In this document: positions 1-8,190 of the stretch, piece after piece | How positions within the stretch are numbered: the first letter of the stretch is position 1 | Layout: every line of letters starts with the position of its first letter | Source: Zetaproteobacteria bacterium | GTDB taxonomy: Bacteria > Pseudomonadota > Zetaproteobacteria > Mariprofundales > Mariprofundaceae | Direction: 5' to 3' | DNA length: 64,000 bases | NCBI GenBank assembly: GCA_002753275.1 | Contig: PEAA01000003.1 | Location: 1-64,000, forward strand | Notes under the pieces: model-generated | What the model was told of the DNA's origin: nothing | Seen by the model: only the letters and a program-made list of their open reading frames with translations | Database searches by the model: none | Program-made: the position numbers and the translations under genes

Positions 1-155
1 TCGAAGATGGTGCCATCGAAATTGATAACAATGCTGCCGAACGAGCTATCAAGCCGTTTGTAATTGGTCGAAAAAATTGGCTGTTTTGTGACAGTGCCAA
101 TGGTGCCGCTGCCAGCGCACCACAACGATTTGACAGGAAACTTCTCATCTCATAA
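1..155 (+). pseudogene. IS66-family transposase (TnpC) C-terminal remnant
   Basis: Reading from base 3, the fragment encodes the strongly conserved end of the IS66 transposase catalytic domain: an [20 protein letters not shown]-type block followed by [13 protein letters not shown]. In intact IS66 transposases roughly 50-60 further residues follow this Ala/Ser-rich turn. Here the reading frame leaves the family consensus at about base 120 and stops at 153-155 after eleven unrelated residues, so the C terminus is broken. The 5' part lies outside the window, so I cannot say whether the upstream part is intact. No terminal inverted repeat was recognised. Seen: the conserved block and early divergence. 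Inferred: an old, partly deleted insertion sequence. Confidence 0.75.
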
Positions 156-205
156 TTCAAGGTGTGGTTCCTTGATCGCTTACGGTGCGAGGAGGAATGT
201 TTCCA

Positions 206-406
206 GTGCGTGAGCTGGGGGGGCGCTTAATACCTGAGCAAGCTCTGTATCGCGTTGCGTTGTCATTGATGGAAGATAGTGGCGACCGATTCAATTTTGA
301 GCGAAGTAAGCGGGGTGATGTGATGATTATTGGTAAGGCGGAGGCAATAATTGATCAATTTTTGCGTAGTTCTGCGTTATGGTTGATGCGCGAGTCAGGG
401 TTTTGA
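206..406 (+). CDS. small hypothetical protein
   Basis: Short open frame that I do not recognise. The frame is open from a GTG at 185, with an ATG at 197, but the only ribosome-binding sequence (GGAGGA, 191-196) abuts that ATG; the GTG at 206 has better spacing and is used here, giving 66 residues. The product would be soluble and mixed in charge, with a C-terminal helix-like stretch (IIDQFLRSSALWLMRESGF). Its end overlaps the convergent lpxK by 12 bases. It sits between an IS66 remnant and lpxK, so it could be a decayed or recently joined piece of a longer gene. Existence as a gene is uncertain. Confidence 0.35.
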   Translation: MRELGGRLIPEQALYRVALSLMEDSGDRFNFERSKRGDVMIIGKAEAIIDQFLRSSALWLMRESGF

Positions 407-1411
407 TTGCAGCGCTTGAGCGATGATTTTTTCAATGTGATCAACCAAGGTGTGGTTGGTGATGATGCGCTGTTCAATCACCCAGAGTGGCTCTTTTTTG
501 GGCCACATCGGTAAAATTTTCACGGCATCTTTGTGGGTGGTCACAACGGGTGATGTTGATTGTAACCACTGTCGAATATCCGTGGTGCTATAATTGTAGT
601 GGTCAGAATAGAAGTAGCGCGTGTTGGATGAAAGGTTGAGTTTATTGAGGCTTTTCAATAGACGCTCGGGTCTTGCGATCGCGGCAACAAGTTGGACTTG
701 TTGGTGGGGCGGTGATGCCTCTACGCTTTCATTGAGGTTGTGCAGATGGGAGGTCTCAATGCTCCAGTTGTAGTTATGGGGAAGTTCGGTTCCAGCGACC
801 GGTTGGATGGCGCCTTCCCCAGTTCTGACAATGATATCGGCCCGTGTTAATGCTTGGATAGGCTCGCGCAAGGGGCCTGCAGGAATGAGATGCCCATTTC
901 CCACTCCCTCGTTGGGAATCAGGACGATGTGGCAGGTTGCTTGCAGTTGCAGGTATTGAAAGCCATCATCAAGAATCAATACATTGCCAAGTGTTGCACC
1001 GATCTTGGCACCCAAAACACGATCGCGTCCTGCGATAACCGGGGAGCCTGTTTGCTTGAAAAGCAGGATGGCTTCATCGCCTACATCTTGTGGGGTGGTT
1101 TGTGATGAAATGATCACAGGTGTTTCGGCTGTACTCCCTTGTGCGCGGCATAAAATGACAGGGGTATAGTCTCGTTTCTTTAATTCTTTTGCCAACCAAA
1201 TGACAAAAGGAGTTTTGCTGCTGCCGCCGACTGTGATGTTGCCAACAGAAATAAGCGGAATTTGCGGTGTCGTGGCACAGTTGCGGCGTTGCGTTAAATT
1301 GTGTGCATTGAAAAATTGATAGATTTGCGCACATTTTTTGAGGAATCGGGGTGGCTGTTCATGCCACCACAGCCGTTCAATGCGTTGATTGAATAAATGG
1401 TTGAATTTCAT
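395..1411 (-). CDS. lpxK: tetraacyldisaccharide 4'-kinase
   Basis: LpxK transfers phosphate from ATP to the 4' position of the lipid A disaccharide at the inner face of the cytoplasmic membrane, the last step before Kdo addition. The family's N-terminal block SVGNITVGG is followed by KTPF at residues 56-69, then the conserved RAQGS and GDE (VGDEAILLF) segments and the LDDGFQYLQL motif. Length (338 residues) is normal. The ATG at 1411 is preferred over an upstream TTG at 1426; either way the gene overlaps the end of waaA, fitting a waaA-lpxK transcript. Oddity: the P-loop reads GGSSKTP where the family has GGxGKTP, a serine replacing the second P-loop glycine. Confidence 0.93.
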   Translation of the reverse strand: MKFNHLFNQRIERLWWHEQPPRFLKKCAQIYQFFNAHNLTQRRNCATTPQIPLISVGNITVGGSSKTPFVIWLAKELKKRDYTPVILCRAQGSTAETPVIISSQTTPQDVGDEAILLFKQTGSPVIAGRDRVLGAKIGATLGNVLILDDGFQYLQLQATCHIVLIPNEGVGNGHLIPAGPLREPIQALTRADIIVRTGEGAIQPVAGTELPHNYNWSIETSHLHNLNESVEASPPHQQVQLVAAIARPERLLKSLNKLNLSSNTRYFYSDHYNYSTTDIRQWLQSTSPVVTTHKDAVKILPMWPKKEPLWVIEQRIITNHTLVDHIEKIIAQALQSKP

Positions 1412-2591
1412 TGTAGTAGTCATCAAGAAGATGGTGTTGCGGTTGCATCATAAGCACTGCATTTCCATGCAATGTTTGTAAGGTGTCGGGGTGCGCCAGA
1501 AGTTGTTGCACACACTGTTGAAGCTCTTCTTGGCTATTGCAAACAATGGCAGCCTGCTTCTTCTGCATGGTTTGCATAATTTCTCGAAAATTTTCTACAT
1601 AAGGGCCTGTGATGACGCCACGACCACATATTGCGGCTTCAAGGGGATTATGGCCGCCAATCGGAAGCAAACTTCCACCAATGATCGCCACATCGGCAAT
1701 GGTGAACAGTTGCCGTAAAACACCCATCGCATCGAGCAAGAAAACATCGGGATAATGCCCCAAATCAATTTCGTTTGACCATTGAGAGAGGGTGTAACCT
1801 TGCTGTTCAATCAATGAGCCCACACGATCAAAGCGTTCGGGATGCCTCGGTGCAATGATCAATAATAGATTGGGGACAATGCTTTTCCATGAGGTGATCA
1901 TGTTGAGGATTGCGCTCTCTTCTCCTTCGTGGGAACTGGCGAGGAGGAGAAGCGGGCGTGTTTGTGAGGGATCGATGCGTTTTCGAAGCGCTGCAACATC
2001 AATGTTTGGCGCTTCGAGGACATATTTGAGATTACCAAGGGTGCGGATTTTTTCAGGATCGATGCCAATGGTGGTAAGGCGCTCCGCATCTTGAGCGCTC
2101 TGTGCTAAAAAGAGTTGAACCGGTTTGAGCCAATGCTTCCAGATGTAGCGTGTGGCCAGATAACGCGGAAAGGAGCGATCAGAGATGCGCGTGTTGATGC
2201 CGATGATAGGGATGTTGCGTCGTTGGCAATTCTTAAGCATGCGTGGCCAGAACTCTGTTTCGGTGAGAAGCAGTAGTTGCGGTTGAATGCGTCGAATCAA
2301 TCGGTTGGGTAAAAATGGTAGATCCCAAGGTAAAAAAGAGATGCCAATACGCTTGTGAAAATGTTTTTGTGCCAGCGCCATGCCTGTGTGGGTCACGACC
2401 GTTAAGTGGATGGAATGGTTGCGTTCAAGTAGATATTCGATCAATGGTATGATCGATGCGACCTCGCCCATTGAGCAGGCGTGCACCCAAATGCAGCGCT
2501 TCTTTTGTGCTGGCGGCAAATCAAGTGTAAAGTGCTGCCGCCATCGTGAAGGTGGTTTTAAAGGGGATTGCGTAGTTGTTGCATGGCTCAT
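1377..2591 (-). CDS. waaA: 3-deoxy-D-manno-octulosonic acid (Kdo) transferase
   Basis: WaaA/KdtA adds Kdo from CMP-Kdo to lipid IVA. The N-terminal glycosyltransferase half shows HACSMGE (residues 37-43), matching the family segment that carries the catalytic glutamate (E43 here); LTETEFWP and NTRISDRS follow, and the C-terminal half has the nucleotide-sugar segments GGSLLPIGGHNPLEAA and GPYVENF. Start: the frame is open far upstream into the divergent gene, but that extension has no family similarity; the ATG at 2591 begins a sequence that reaches the conserved core in about 30 residues. With this start (404 residues) the usual hydrophobic N-terminal anchor is missing. It is followed by lpxK with overlap. 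Confidence 0.92.
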   Translation of the reverse strand: MSHATTTQSPLKPPSRWRQHFTLDLPPAQKKRCIWVHACSMGEVASIIPLIEYLLERNHSIHLTVVTHTGMALAQKHFHKRIGISFLPWDLPFLPNRLIRRIQPQLLLLTETEFWPRMLKNCQRRNIPIIGINTRISDRSFPRYLATRYIWKHWLKPVQLFLAQSAQDAERLTTIGIDPEKIRTLGNLKYVLEAPNIDVAALRKRIDPSQTRPLLLLASSHEGEESAILNMITSWKSIVPNLLLIIAPRHPERFDRVGSLIEQQGYTLSQWSNEIDLGHYPDVFLLDAMGVLRQLFTIADVAIIGGSLLPIGGHNPLEAAICGRGVITGPYVENFREIMQTMQKKQAAIVCNSQEELQQCVQQLLAHPDTLQTLHGNAVLMMQPQHHLLDDYYNEIQPFIQSTH

Positions 2592-2670
2592 GAGCGTATT
2601 GCAACAGGATTTGTCAATTTCTTCCAGTGAATGCTGTTTTTGAATGGCTTTGCTGCTTTTAGGAGCGTGT

Positions 2671-3684
2671 ATGTTTGAAATTTTATTTGATCTTCTTGGA
2701 GCGTTGGTGCTGGTGTTTATTGCCGCTGAACTCTTTACCAATGCCCTTGAGATTATAGGGGAGCGGATTGGTGTCTCTGAAGGGGTGACCGGATCTGTTT
2801 TTGCTGCGGTTGGTACGGCGATGCCAGAGACCATTGTTCCCATTGTGGCAATTGTAGCGGGTGGCGCAGCTGAGGCGGTTAATCATGCGGTCGGTATGGG
2901 GGCGATTTTGGGCGCACCTTTTATGCTTGCGACTATGGGATTAGGTTTAATGGCTGTTTTTGCAGGTTTTAAGCGTGGATGGGGGGATTCATTTCACCCT
3001 GAACGGACAGGATTGAGCCGTGATATTAATGTATTTCTGTTTGGGTTTGGGCTTGCCGTGATTGCAGGAATATTACCTGCTTCGATGGCAAATGTTAAAA
3101 TGGTTATCGCATTTGTATTGTTTATCACCTATTTTATGTATCTGTTGATGACGATTCGTGCCAGCAAAGGATTGGTGGAAGATGGCCATGGTACCGAAGC
3201 GGATAATGCACTCTATTTTTCAAGATTGTTAGGGAACTCGATTGTGATTGTGGTCTTGCAGTTGCTTGTGGGACTGGCGATGCTTGTTTGGGGGGCGATG
3301 ATTTTTGTTCATGGTGTGGAGTTGGCCAGCGGTTTATTGCATGTCTCTCCTCTATTGGTTTCGATGTTGATTGTGCCGATTGCGACGGAGTTGCCAGAGA
3401 AGGTCAATTCGATTTTATGGATTCGTAAACGCCGTGATACCCTGGCTTTTGGTAATATTACTGGAGCGATGGTCTTTCAAGGAACGGTTATTCCTGCCAT
3501 CGGTATTTTGATTTTGCCTTGGAATTTAACGGAAGCAGGTGCGGCATGGTCTGTTGGCTTTGCGCTGCTTGGCTGTTTTTGGTTGTGGGTCTTGAAATTG
3601 CTAAACTTACTTAAACCCGCATATATTAGCGTGAATATTTTACTTTATTTTCTGTTTGTCGCCTTGGCTGTTGAAGGGTTCTAA
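2671..3684 (+). CDS. CaCA-superfamily sodium/calcium-type exchanger
   Basis: Integral membrane protein of about ten hydrophobic helices with the two inverted alpha-repeats of the calcium/cation antiporter superfamily: AVGTAMPETIVPI near residues 46-58 and IVPIATELPEKVNSI in the second half. The PE pairs are the cation-coordinating acids in this family. The repeats deviate slightly from the common GTSLPE. The ATG at 2671 is chosen because AGGAG lies 5 bases upstream; an earlier ATG at 2644 has no such site. Length 337 residues fits the bacterial YrbG-like group. The downstream ion-channel gene begins one base after the stop, implying co-transcription. The transported ion (Ca2+ or Na+ exchange, or another cation) cannot be read from sequence alone. 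Confidence 0.85.
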   Translation: MFEILFDLLGALVLVFIAAELFTNALEIIGERIGVSEGVTGSVFAAVGTAMPETIVPIVAIVAGGAAEAVNHAVGMGAILGAPFMLATMGLGLMAVFAGFKRGWGDSFHPERTGLSRDINVFLFGFGLAVIAGILPASMANVKMVIAFVLFITYFMYLLMTIRASKGLVEDGHGTEADNALYFSRLLGNSIVIVVLQLLVGLAMLVWGAMIFVHGVELASGLLHVSPLLVSMLIVPIATELPEKVNSILWIRKRRDTLAFGNITGAMVFQGTVIPAIGILILPWNLTEAGAAWSVGFALLGCFWLWVLKLLNLLKPAYISVNILLYFLFVALAVEGF

Positions 3685-3685
3685 G

Positions 3686-4519
3686 ATGCAAGCTTCGCTA
3701 TCATCATGGCGTGATGGTTTTTTAGCCGTTCGTAACAATAAGAGTTTTGAAATGTTGGTGATTGCGATCATCTTGATCTCAGCCTTGGTCATTGGCGCCA
3801 CCACCTATGACATTGATTCTCGTTGGTTGCAAGCGATCCAAGTGCTTGATCATGCTATTACCATCTTTTTCTTGATTGAAATTGCGATTCGGATGGCTGC
3901 AGAAAAACACATCTTGGATTTCTTTAAGCAGGGTTGGAATGTTTTTGATTTCCTGATTGTTACGGTCAGTTTGGTGCCAATTGATGATACCGACATGGTG
4001 CTTTTGGCTCGCTTGTTACGAATTTTTCGTGTCCTGCGGTTGATCTCCATTGTGCCCGAATTGCGGGTGTTGATGGATGCATTACTGAAAGCGATTCCAC
4101 GCATGGGGTATGTGTTGGTGTTGATGTTTATTATTTTCTACATCTATGGGGCTATGGGCAGTTTTCTATTTGAGTCCATTAATCCTGTGCTGTGGGGCGA
4201 TGTGAGCATCTCGATGTTAACGCTGTTTCGGGTTTCGACCTTTGAGGATTGGACCGATGTGATGTACGAAACGATGGCTGTTTATCCTATGAGTTGGACT
4301 TTTTATCTTACCTTTATCTTTCTGACCACCTTTGTCTTTATGAATATGATGATCGGGATCATTCTGGAAGTGATGCAAGCAGAACATGAAAAAATGAGCC
4401 GTGAAGAGGGCACTGGCGAAGCGGGTGAGGTGCATTGGATTAAAGAGCACACCCGTGAGATGGAGGCGCGTTTGACGCGTATCGAGACGATGTTGGAGCA
4501 GATAACCAAACCAAAATAG
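3686..4519 (+). CDS. voltage-gated-type cation channel (BacNav/CavAb-like, single 6TM subunit)
   Basis: A 277-residue protein with the one-domain plan S1-S6 plus a C-terminal coiled coil (residues about 235-275), expected to form homotetramers in the cytoplasmic membrane. S4 (about 108-120) carries arginines at every third position (R109, R112, R115, R118), the voltage-sensor pattern. The pore segment holds TFEDWTD at 185-191, aligned with the TLESWSM filter of bacterial sodium channels; the acids at 187, 188 and 191 make it more like calcium-selective filters. Start ATG 3686 follows the exchanger stop by one base with a GAAGGG site upstream, so translation is probably coupled. Family assignment is firm; ion selectivity is inferred. 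Confidence 0.88.
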   Translation: MQASLSSWRDGFLAVRNNKSFEMLVIAIILISALVIGATTYDIDSRWLQAIQVLDHAITIFFLIEIAIRMAAEKHILDFFKQGWNVFDFLIVTVSLVPIDDTDMVLLARLLRIFRVLRLISIVPELRVLMDALLKAIPRMGYVLVLMFIIFYIYGAMGSFLFESINPVLWGDVSISMLTLFRVSTFEDWTDVMYETMAVYPMSWTFYLTFIFLTTFVFMNMMIGIILEVMQAEHEKMSREEGTGEAGEVHWIKEHTREMEARLTRIETMLEQITKPK

Positions 4520-4587
4520 GATAGGAATTTTCCTGTATCGTGCGTAGAGTTCGCCGCGTTTACGATGTTCGCTGAGAGGGGGGGGAT

Positions 4588-5949
4588 ATGTCAGATGCAG
4601 TAGAAATACCTCAAGAGTTGACATCGGCTATGGCGTTGCAGCTGGCTGACATTGCCCCAGAGCAGTTGCGTGATCTTTTAGAAGCCATGCACACCAGTCA
4701 ACTGGCAGATCTGCTTCTCTCTTGCCGTGATAACCAAGAGCGAATCCATCTGGTTTCCTACATTCCTCATGCGCTTCTTGGCGTTGCGATTCTGGAGTTG
4801 CCTGAATCCTTGCAACAAGAGCTAATGTCGCAGTTGCGCATCGAACATATTGAAGATGTCGTTGAGCATCTTGATTCCGATGATATCGCAGATATTTTGC
4901 AAGCTGCGGATAAACGCGTTGCCGATGAGATTATTAGTCGGTTAGAGCCTGATGAACGCCGCGAACTCGAGCCGTTGATGGCGCATGATGAAGAGTCTGC
5001 CGGCGGCTTGATGCAGACGGAGCTTTTTAAGGTGCGTGATTACTGGACGGTGGCGAAAGTGCTGACCGTATTGCGCCGTTGGGGGCGTGAAATTGATAAC
5101 CTTAATTATGTATATGCTGTGGATGATGAAGATCATTTAACGGGCATCCTACCCATCACAGAACTACTTTTTTGCGAACCTGATTCGATTATTTTGGGTG
5201 TTGCGCAACTTGATTTTATCTCAGCTCGTGCAGGGCAAGACCAAGAAGAGGTCGCCCATATTTTTGATAAATACGATATTTTGGTGCTTCCTGTTTTGGA
5301 CGAGTCGGGGGTTTTGGTAGGGCGAATCACCGCCGATGATATTCTCGATGTGCTGCATGAAGAGGCGACCGAAGATATGTACCGTTTGGCGGCATTGTCC
5401 AATGAGGATGATTTGGCAGATACGGTCTCTGTTACGGCATGGCGGCGGGGGGTGTGGTTGGCGGTGAATTTGGTCACAGCCGTTTTAGCTTCGACTGTTG
5501 TGGCACAATTTGAAGCGACCATTTCACAGATCGTGGCGTTGGCAGTATTGATGCCAATTGTAGCGAGCATGGGGGGGATCGCCGGCACGCAAACCTTGAC
5601 AGTGATTGTGCGCAGTATTGCGCTTGGCCGTGTCACCTTTGATAATGCCAAGCGTGCATTGATTAAAGAGGTTTCGGTTAGTATGGTCACAGGCCTGTTT
5701 TTTGCTTTGGTGATCGGCGTGGTTGCCTCGATTTGGTTTCCAGAATTAGGCATGAAACTTGGTGCTGTTATTGGCGTGGCAATGATGGTCAATCTTTGTA
5801 TGGCAGGGTTGGCGGGGGCATGGATTCCACTTACCCTTAAACGGATCAATATTGACCCGGCACTTGCTTCGGGGACGATTTTGACGACGGTAACAGATGT
5901 GGTTGGTTTTTCAGTGTTTCTTGGTTTAGCAACCCTTTACCTGTTGTGA
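4588..5949 (+). CDS. mgtE: magnesium transporter MgtE
   Basis: Complete 453-residue MgtE: an N-terminal superhelical MgtE_N domain (about 20-125) rich in LDSDDIADIL-type repeats, two CBS domains (about 130-255), the plug helix, and five C-terminal transmembrane helices. The pore signature PIVASMGGIAGTQTLTV is present at the expected place. MgtE carries Mg2+ inward as a homodimer and is closed by Mg2+ binding to the N and CBS domains. A purine-rich GAGAGGGGGGG stretch directly precedes the ATG. It lies 68 bases behind the exchanger/channel pair on the same strand, so it may share their transcript and extend the cation-handling cluster. Confidence 0.95.
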   Translation: MSDAVEIPQELTSAMALQLADIAPEQLRDLLEAMHTSQLADLLLSCRDNQERIHLVSYIPHALLGVAILELPESLQQELMSQLRIEHIEDVVEHLDSDDIADILQAADKRVADEIISRLEPDERRELEPLMAHDEESAGGLMQTELFKVRDYWTVAKVLTVLRRWGREIDNLNYVYAVDDEDHLTGILPITELLFCEPDSIILGVAQLDFISARAGQDQEEVAHIFDKYDILVLPVLDESGVLVGRITADDILDVLHEEATEDMYRLAALSNEDDLADTVSVTAWRRGVWLAVNLVTAVLASTVVAQFEATISQIVALAVLMPIVASMGGIAGTQTLTVIVRSIALGRVTFDNAKRALIKEVSVSMVTGLFFALVIGVVASIWFPELGMKLGAVIGVAMMVNLCMAGLAGAWIPLTLKRINIDPALASGTILTTVTDVVGFSVFLGLATLYLL

Positions 5950-6032
5950 TGGCGTGTGTGAAAAAGCGCCGTGGTTTTTGCATTTGAAAAGAGAACAATA
6001 GATTGTAGAAAGATGTAAATTTGGAGCGTTTT

Positions 6033-6968
6033 ATGGCAGATAAACAACACCACCCCTTAATTATTTTAGGCTCAGGGCCTGCGGGCTACAGTGCTGCGAT
6101 TTATGCAGCGCGTGCCAATTTAGAGCCTGTGATTATCCAAGGCATCCAGCCTGGTGGTCAATTAACTACCACGACCGATGTGGATAACTATCCTGGTTAT
6201 AAAGATGGCGTGATGGGGCCGGAGATGATGGAAGATTTTCAGGCGCAAGCAGAGCGCTTTGGTACCCGTTTGATCACGGATCATATTTCATCTGCCGATC
6301 TGTCGTTGCGTCCGTTTACCCTGGTTGGTGATGATGCGACCTATACCTGCGATGCTTTGATTGTTGCAACAGGTGCCTCTGCAAAATATTTAGGCATTCC
6401 CTCTGAGGAAGCTTTTGCAGGTCGTGGTGTTTCAGCATGTGCAACATGTGATGGTTTCTTTTACCGAGGCAAAGAGGTGGTGGTTGTCGGTGGTGGTGAC
6501 ACCGCGGTTGAAGAGGCAATCTATTTGGCACACTTGTGTAAAAAGGTGACGGTTGTCCATCGTCGGGAGACCTTCCGTGCGGAAAAGATTATGCAAGATA
6601 AGTTGTTTGGTATGGAAAATGTCGAAGTGCGTTGGAACAGTACGCTGGATGAAGTGCTTGGTGACGAGAGTGGCGTAACAGGTGTTCGTCTTCGCTCAAC
6701 GGTTGATCAATCCACGGTTGAACTTGCGGTGCATGGCGTTTTTATTGCGATTGGTCACCAGCCGAACACTGGTTTCTTTAATGGTCAGTTGGCATGTGAT
6801 AGTGCGGGTTATATCGTCACTCAGGGTAAGAGTACCCAAACTTCCGTTGAGGGTGTTTTTGCTGCCGGTGATGTTGCTGATCCTGTTTACCGTCAGGCAG
6901 TGACTTCTGCCGGTGAAGGGTGCAAAGCGGCGCTTGATGTTGAGCGCTGGCTGTCGATGCAACACTAG
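6033..6968 (+). CDS. trxB: thioredoxin-disulfide reductase
   Basis: Low-molecular-weight thioredoxin reductase, 311 residues from the ATG at 6033 (GGAG 6 bases upstream; an in-frame TTG at 6021 is less likely). FAD-binding [10 protein letters not shown] (residues 13-22), the redox CATC pair (C136/C139), the NADPH-binding [10 protein letters not shown] and the C-terminal FAD-contact block [10 protein letters not shown] are all intact. It passes electrons from NADPH to thioredoxin in the cytoplasm. It is followed by a non-coding stretch with two palindromic elements, the first of which could help end transcription. Confidence 0.97.
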   Translation: MADKQHHPLIILGSGPAGYSAAIYAARANLEPVIIQGIQPGGQLTTTTDVDNYPGYKDGVMGPEMMEDFQAQAERFGTRLITDHISSADLSLRPFTLVGDDATYTCDALIVATGASAKYLGIPSEEAFAGRGVSACATCDGFFYRGKEVVVVGGGDTAVEEAIYLAHLCKKVTVVHRRETFRAEKIMQDKLFGMENVEVRWNSTLDEVLGDESGVTGVRLRSTVDQSTVELAVHGVFIAIGHQPNTGFFNGQLACDSAGYIVTQGKSTQTSVEGVFAAGDVADPVYRQAVTSAGEGCKAALDVERWLSMQH

Positions 6969-7037
6969 AGATAGACTGATTCACTGGATACTGATCGTTC
7001 GTCATGCCTACTTTATGGGTGTCATATTGATCTCTGA

Positions 7038-7058
7038 ATTGCGGGTCAAGCCCGCAAT
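7038..7058. repeat. REP-like palindrome, copy 1
   Basis: Perfect 8-base inverted repeat, ATTGCGGG / CCCGCAAT with a TCAAG loop, in the gap between trxB and the parvulin lipoprotein gene. A degenerate second copy with the same core and loop lies at 63541-63570. The element resembles the widespread proteobacterial intergenic palindromes built on GCGGGTCAAGCCCGC. A T-run at 7068-7073 follows, so it may also act as a weak terminator for trxB. Confidence 0.7.
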
Positions 7059-7075
7059 GGCAGTGGCTTTTTTAG

Positions 7076-7102
7076 GGATACTCTGAATAAGTCAGAGTAT
7101 CC
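7076..7102. repeat. dispersed palindrome family B, copy 1
   Basis: Perfect 11-base arms (GGATACTCTGA / TCAGAGTATCC) around the 5-base loop ATAAG. The segment 49496-49521 is its exact reverse complement over 26 bases, including the loop (CTTAT), which chance would not give. Function unknown; both copies are intergenic. The rest of the 6969-7204 gap shows nothing else recognisable. Confidence 0.75.
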
Positions 7103-7204
7103 GTGCAGGTCATGGAGTCCTGCCAAAATTATAAACTGCAAGTGATCGGTTCAGATCAACCTGAGGGTATCATGCGCTGGAAAAATGAAGGGTGGGAAAC
7201 GAAT

Positions 7205-8152
7205 CTATTGAGGTGCGACAGTGCTCGATGGATTCGTGTCATCACTTTCATGGCTTGATACAGCCTCTTGATCTTCCGATGTAGGCGTGACTGAAGAAAG
7301 TTCGTACTCCTTTTTATAAATGATCACTTCACTGTTATTGACGATGCTATCCATCCAGCTATCGAGGCTTTGCTGTTGCAAGAGAGCGATAATCTCTTCT
7401 TGAACATCGGCGAGAGGTTTGATCGTTTCGGGGCGTTCACCAAGCATTTCAACAATATGCCAGCCATATTTGGTTTTGAAGGGGCCTGCGCGTTCACCGA
7501 TATTTTTAAGTTGAAAGACTGCTTCTTCAAAAGGCTTGACCATGACTCCGCGTGTAAACCAATTGAGATTACCGCCATTCTCTTTGGTTGGATAATCAAC
7601 GGAATATTCGGCAACCATCTCTTCAAAGTTTCGCCCCCCCCGTTGCAGCATTTGTAGCACCTTTAGCGCGCTCTTTTTATCCTTAAATAGGATGTGCCGA
7701 ACATGTCGTTGTTCAGGGAGTATGAAATCCTGGAGGTGGTGTTGATAGTACGCCTCAACATCTTCGGGCGTTATTTTGGGCATCCAGTTACGCCGCCATT
7801 GTTGTAGATGTTCGATAAGAAGTTGGTCTTTGGCCTGTTGGATTTGATGTTGAAGTTGTGGATCAGCATCCATCTCCAGGCGAATGGCTTGTTCGCTAAT
7901 GATCGATCTTCGTATCATCGCATGTAAAATTTTTGCGCGTACTTCTGGGTCTTCTGCAAGGTATTGCAAGGAAGGGGGGAGTGAGTGGATTTCAGCCACA
8001 AGATCTTCCTCGTAGAAGGTATGGTGATCGGTCTGGGCGATGATAGCACTATCGGAGACATGCGTAGCTGAGTAGGGTTCTGGTTCACATGCTGAAAGGA
8101 TCATGGTTAAGCCAATCATTATGACTGCATGTTGTTGGATATGAACATTCAT
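7205..8152 (-). CDS. parvulin-type peptidyl-prolyl isomerase lipoprotein (PpiC/SurA-like)
   Basis: A 315-residue envelope foldase candidate. The N terminus is a lipoprotein signal ending in LSAC (Cys 22). An N-terminal helical chaperone-like part (residues about 45-140) precedes one PpiC rotamase domain (about 145-245) with HVRHILF, GGNLNWF and the closing KYGWHIVEML. The C terminus is a polar, Ser/Thr/Glu-rich tail. The family isomerises Xaa-Pro bonds and helps outer-membrane proteins fold. Anchoring by a lipid rather than a free periplasmic form separates it from classical SurA; PrsA-like is a fair alternative name. It is transcribed alone, divergent from cstA by 38 bases. Confidence 0.88.
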   Translation of the reverse strand: MNVHIQQHAVIMIGLTMILSACEPEPYSATHVSDSAIIAQTDHHTFYEEDLVAEIHSLPPSLQYLAEDPEVRAKILHAMIRRSIISEQAIRLEMDADPQLQHQIQQAKDQLLIEHLQQWRRNWMPKITPEDVEAYYQHHLQDFILPEQRHVRHILFKDKKSALKVLQMLQRGGRNFEEMVAEYSVDYPTKENGGNLNWFTRGVMVKPFEEAVFQLKNIGERAGPFKTKYGWHIVEMLGERPETIKPLADVQEEIIALLQQQSLDSWMDSIVNNSEVIIYKKEYELSSVTPTSEDQEAVSSHESDDTNPSSTVAPQ

Positions 8153-8190
8153 TGCGCTAGCCTAACGCATTTTTATTGAGAGGAAAGAAT

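Noticed and set aside
2592-2843. N-terminal extension of waaA into the divergent exchanger gene
   Set aside because: It is antisense to the exchanger start, low in family similarity, and a standard ATG at 2591 exists.
4542-4560. GCGTAGAGTTCGCCGCG resembling GCGTAAAGTTCGCCGCG at 59678-59694
   Set aside because: A 17-base near match is expected a few times by chance in 64 kb on both strands, and the flanks share nothing.
4520-4587. Mg2+-sensing leader before mgtE
   Set aside because: The gap is only 68 bases and lacks M-box conserved blocks.
5133-5849. 238-residue frame antisense to mgtE
   Set aside because: Thr/Ala/Lys-rich shadow of conserved membrane helices.
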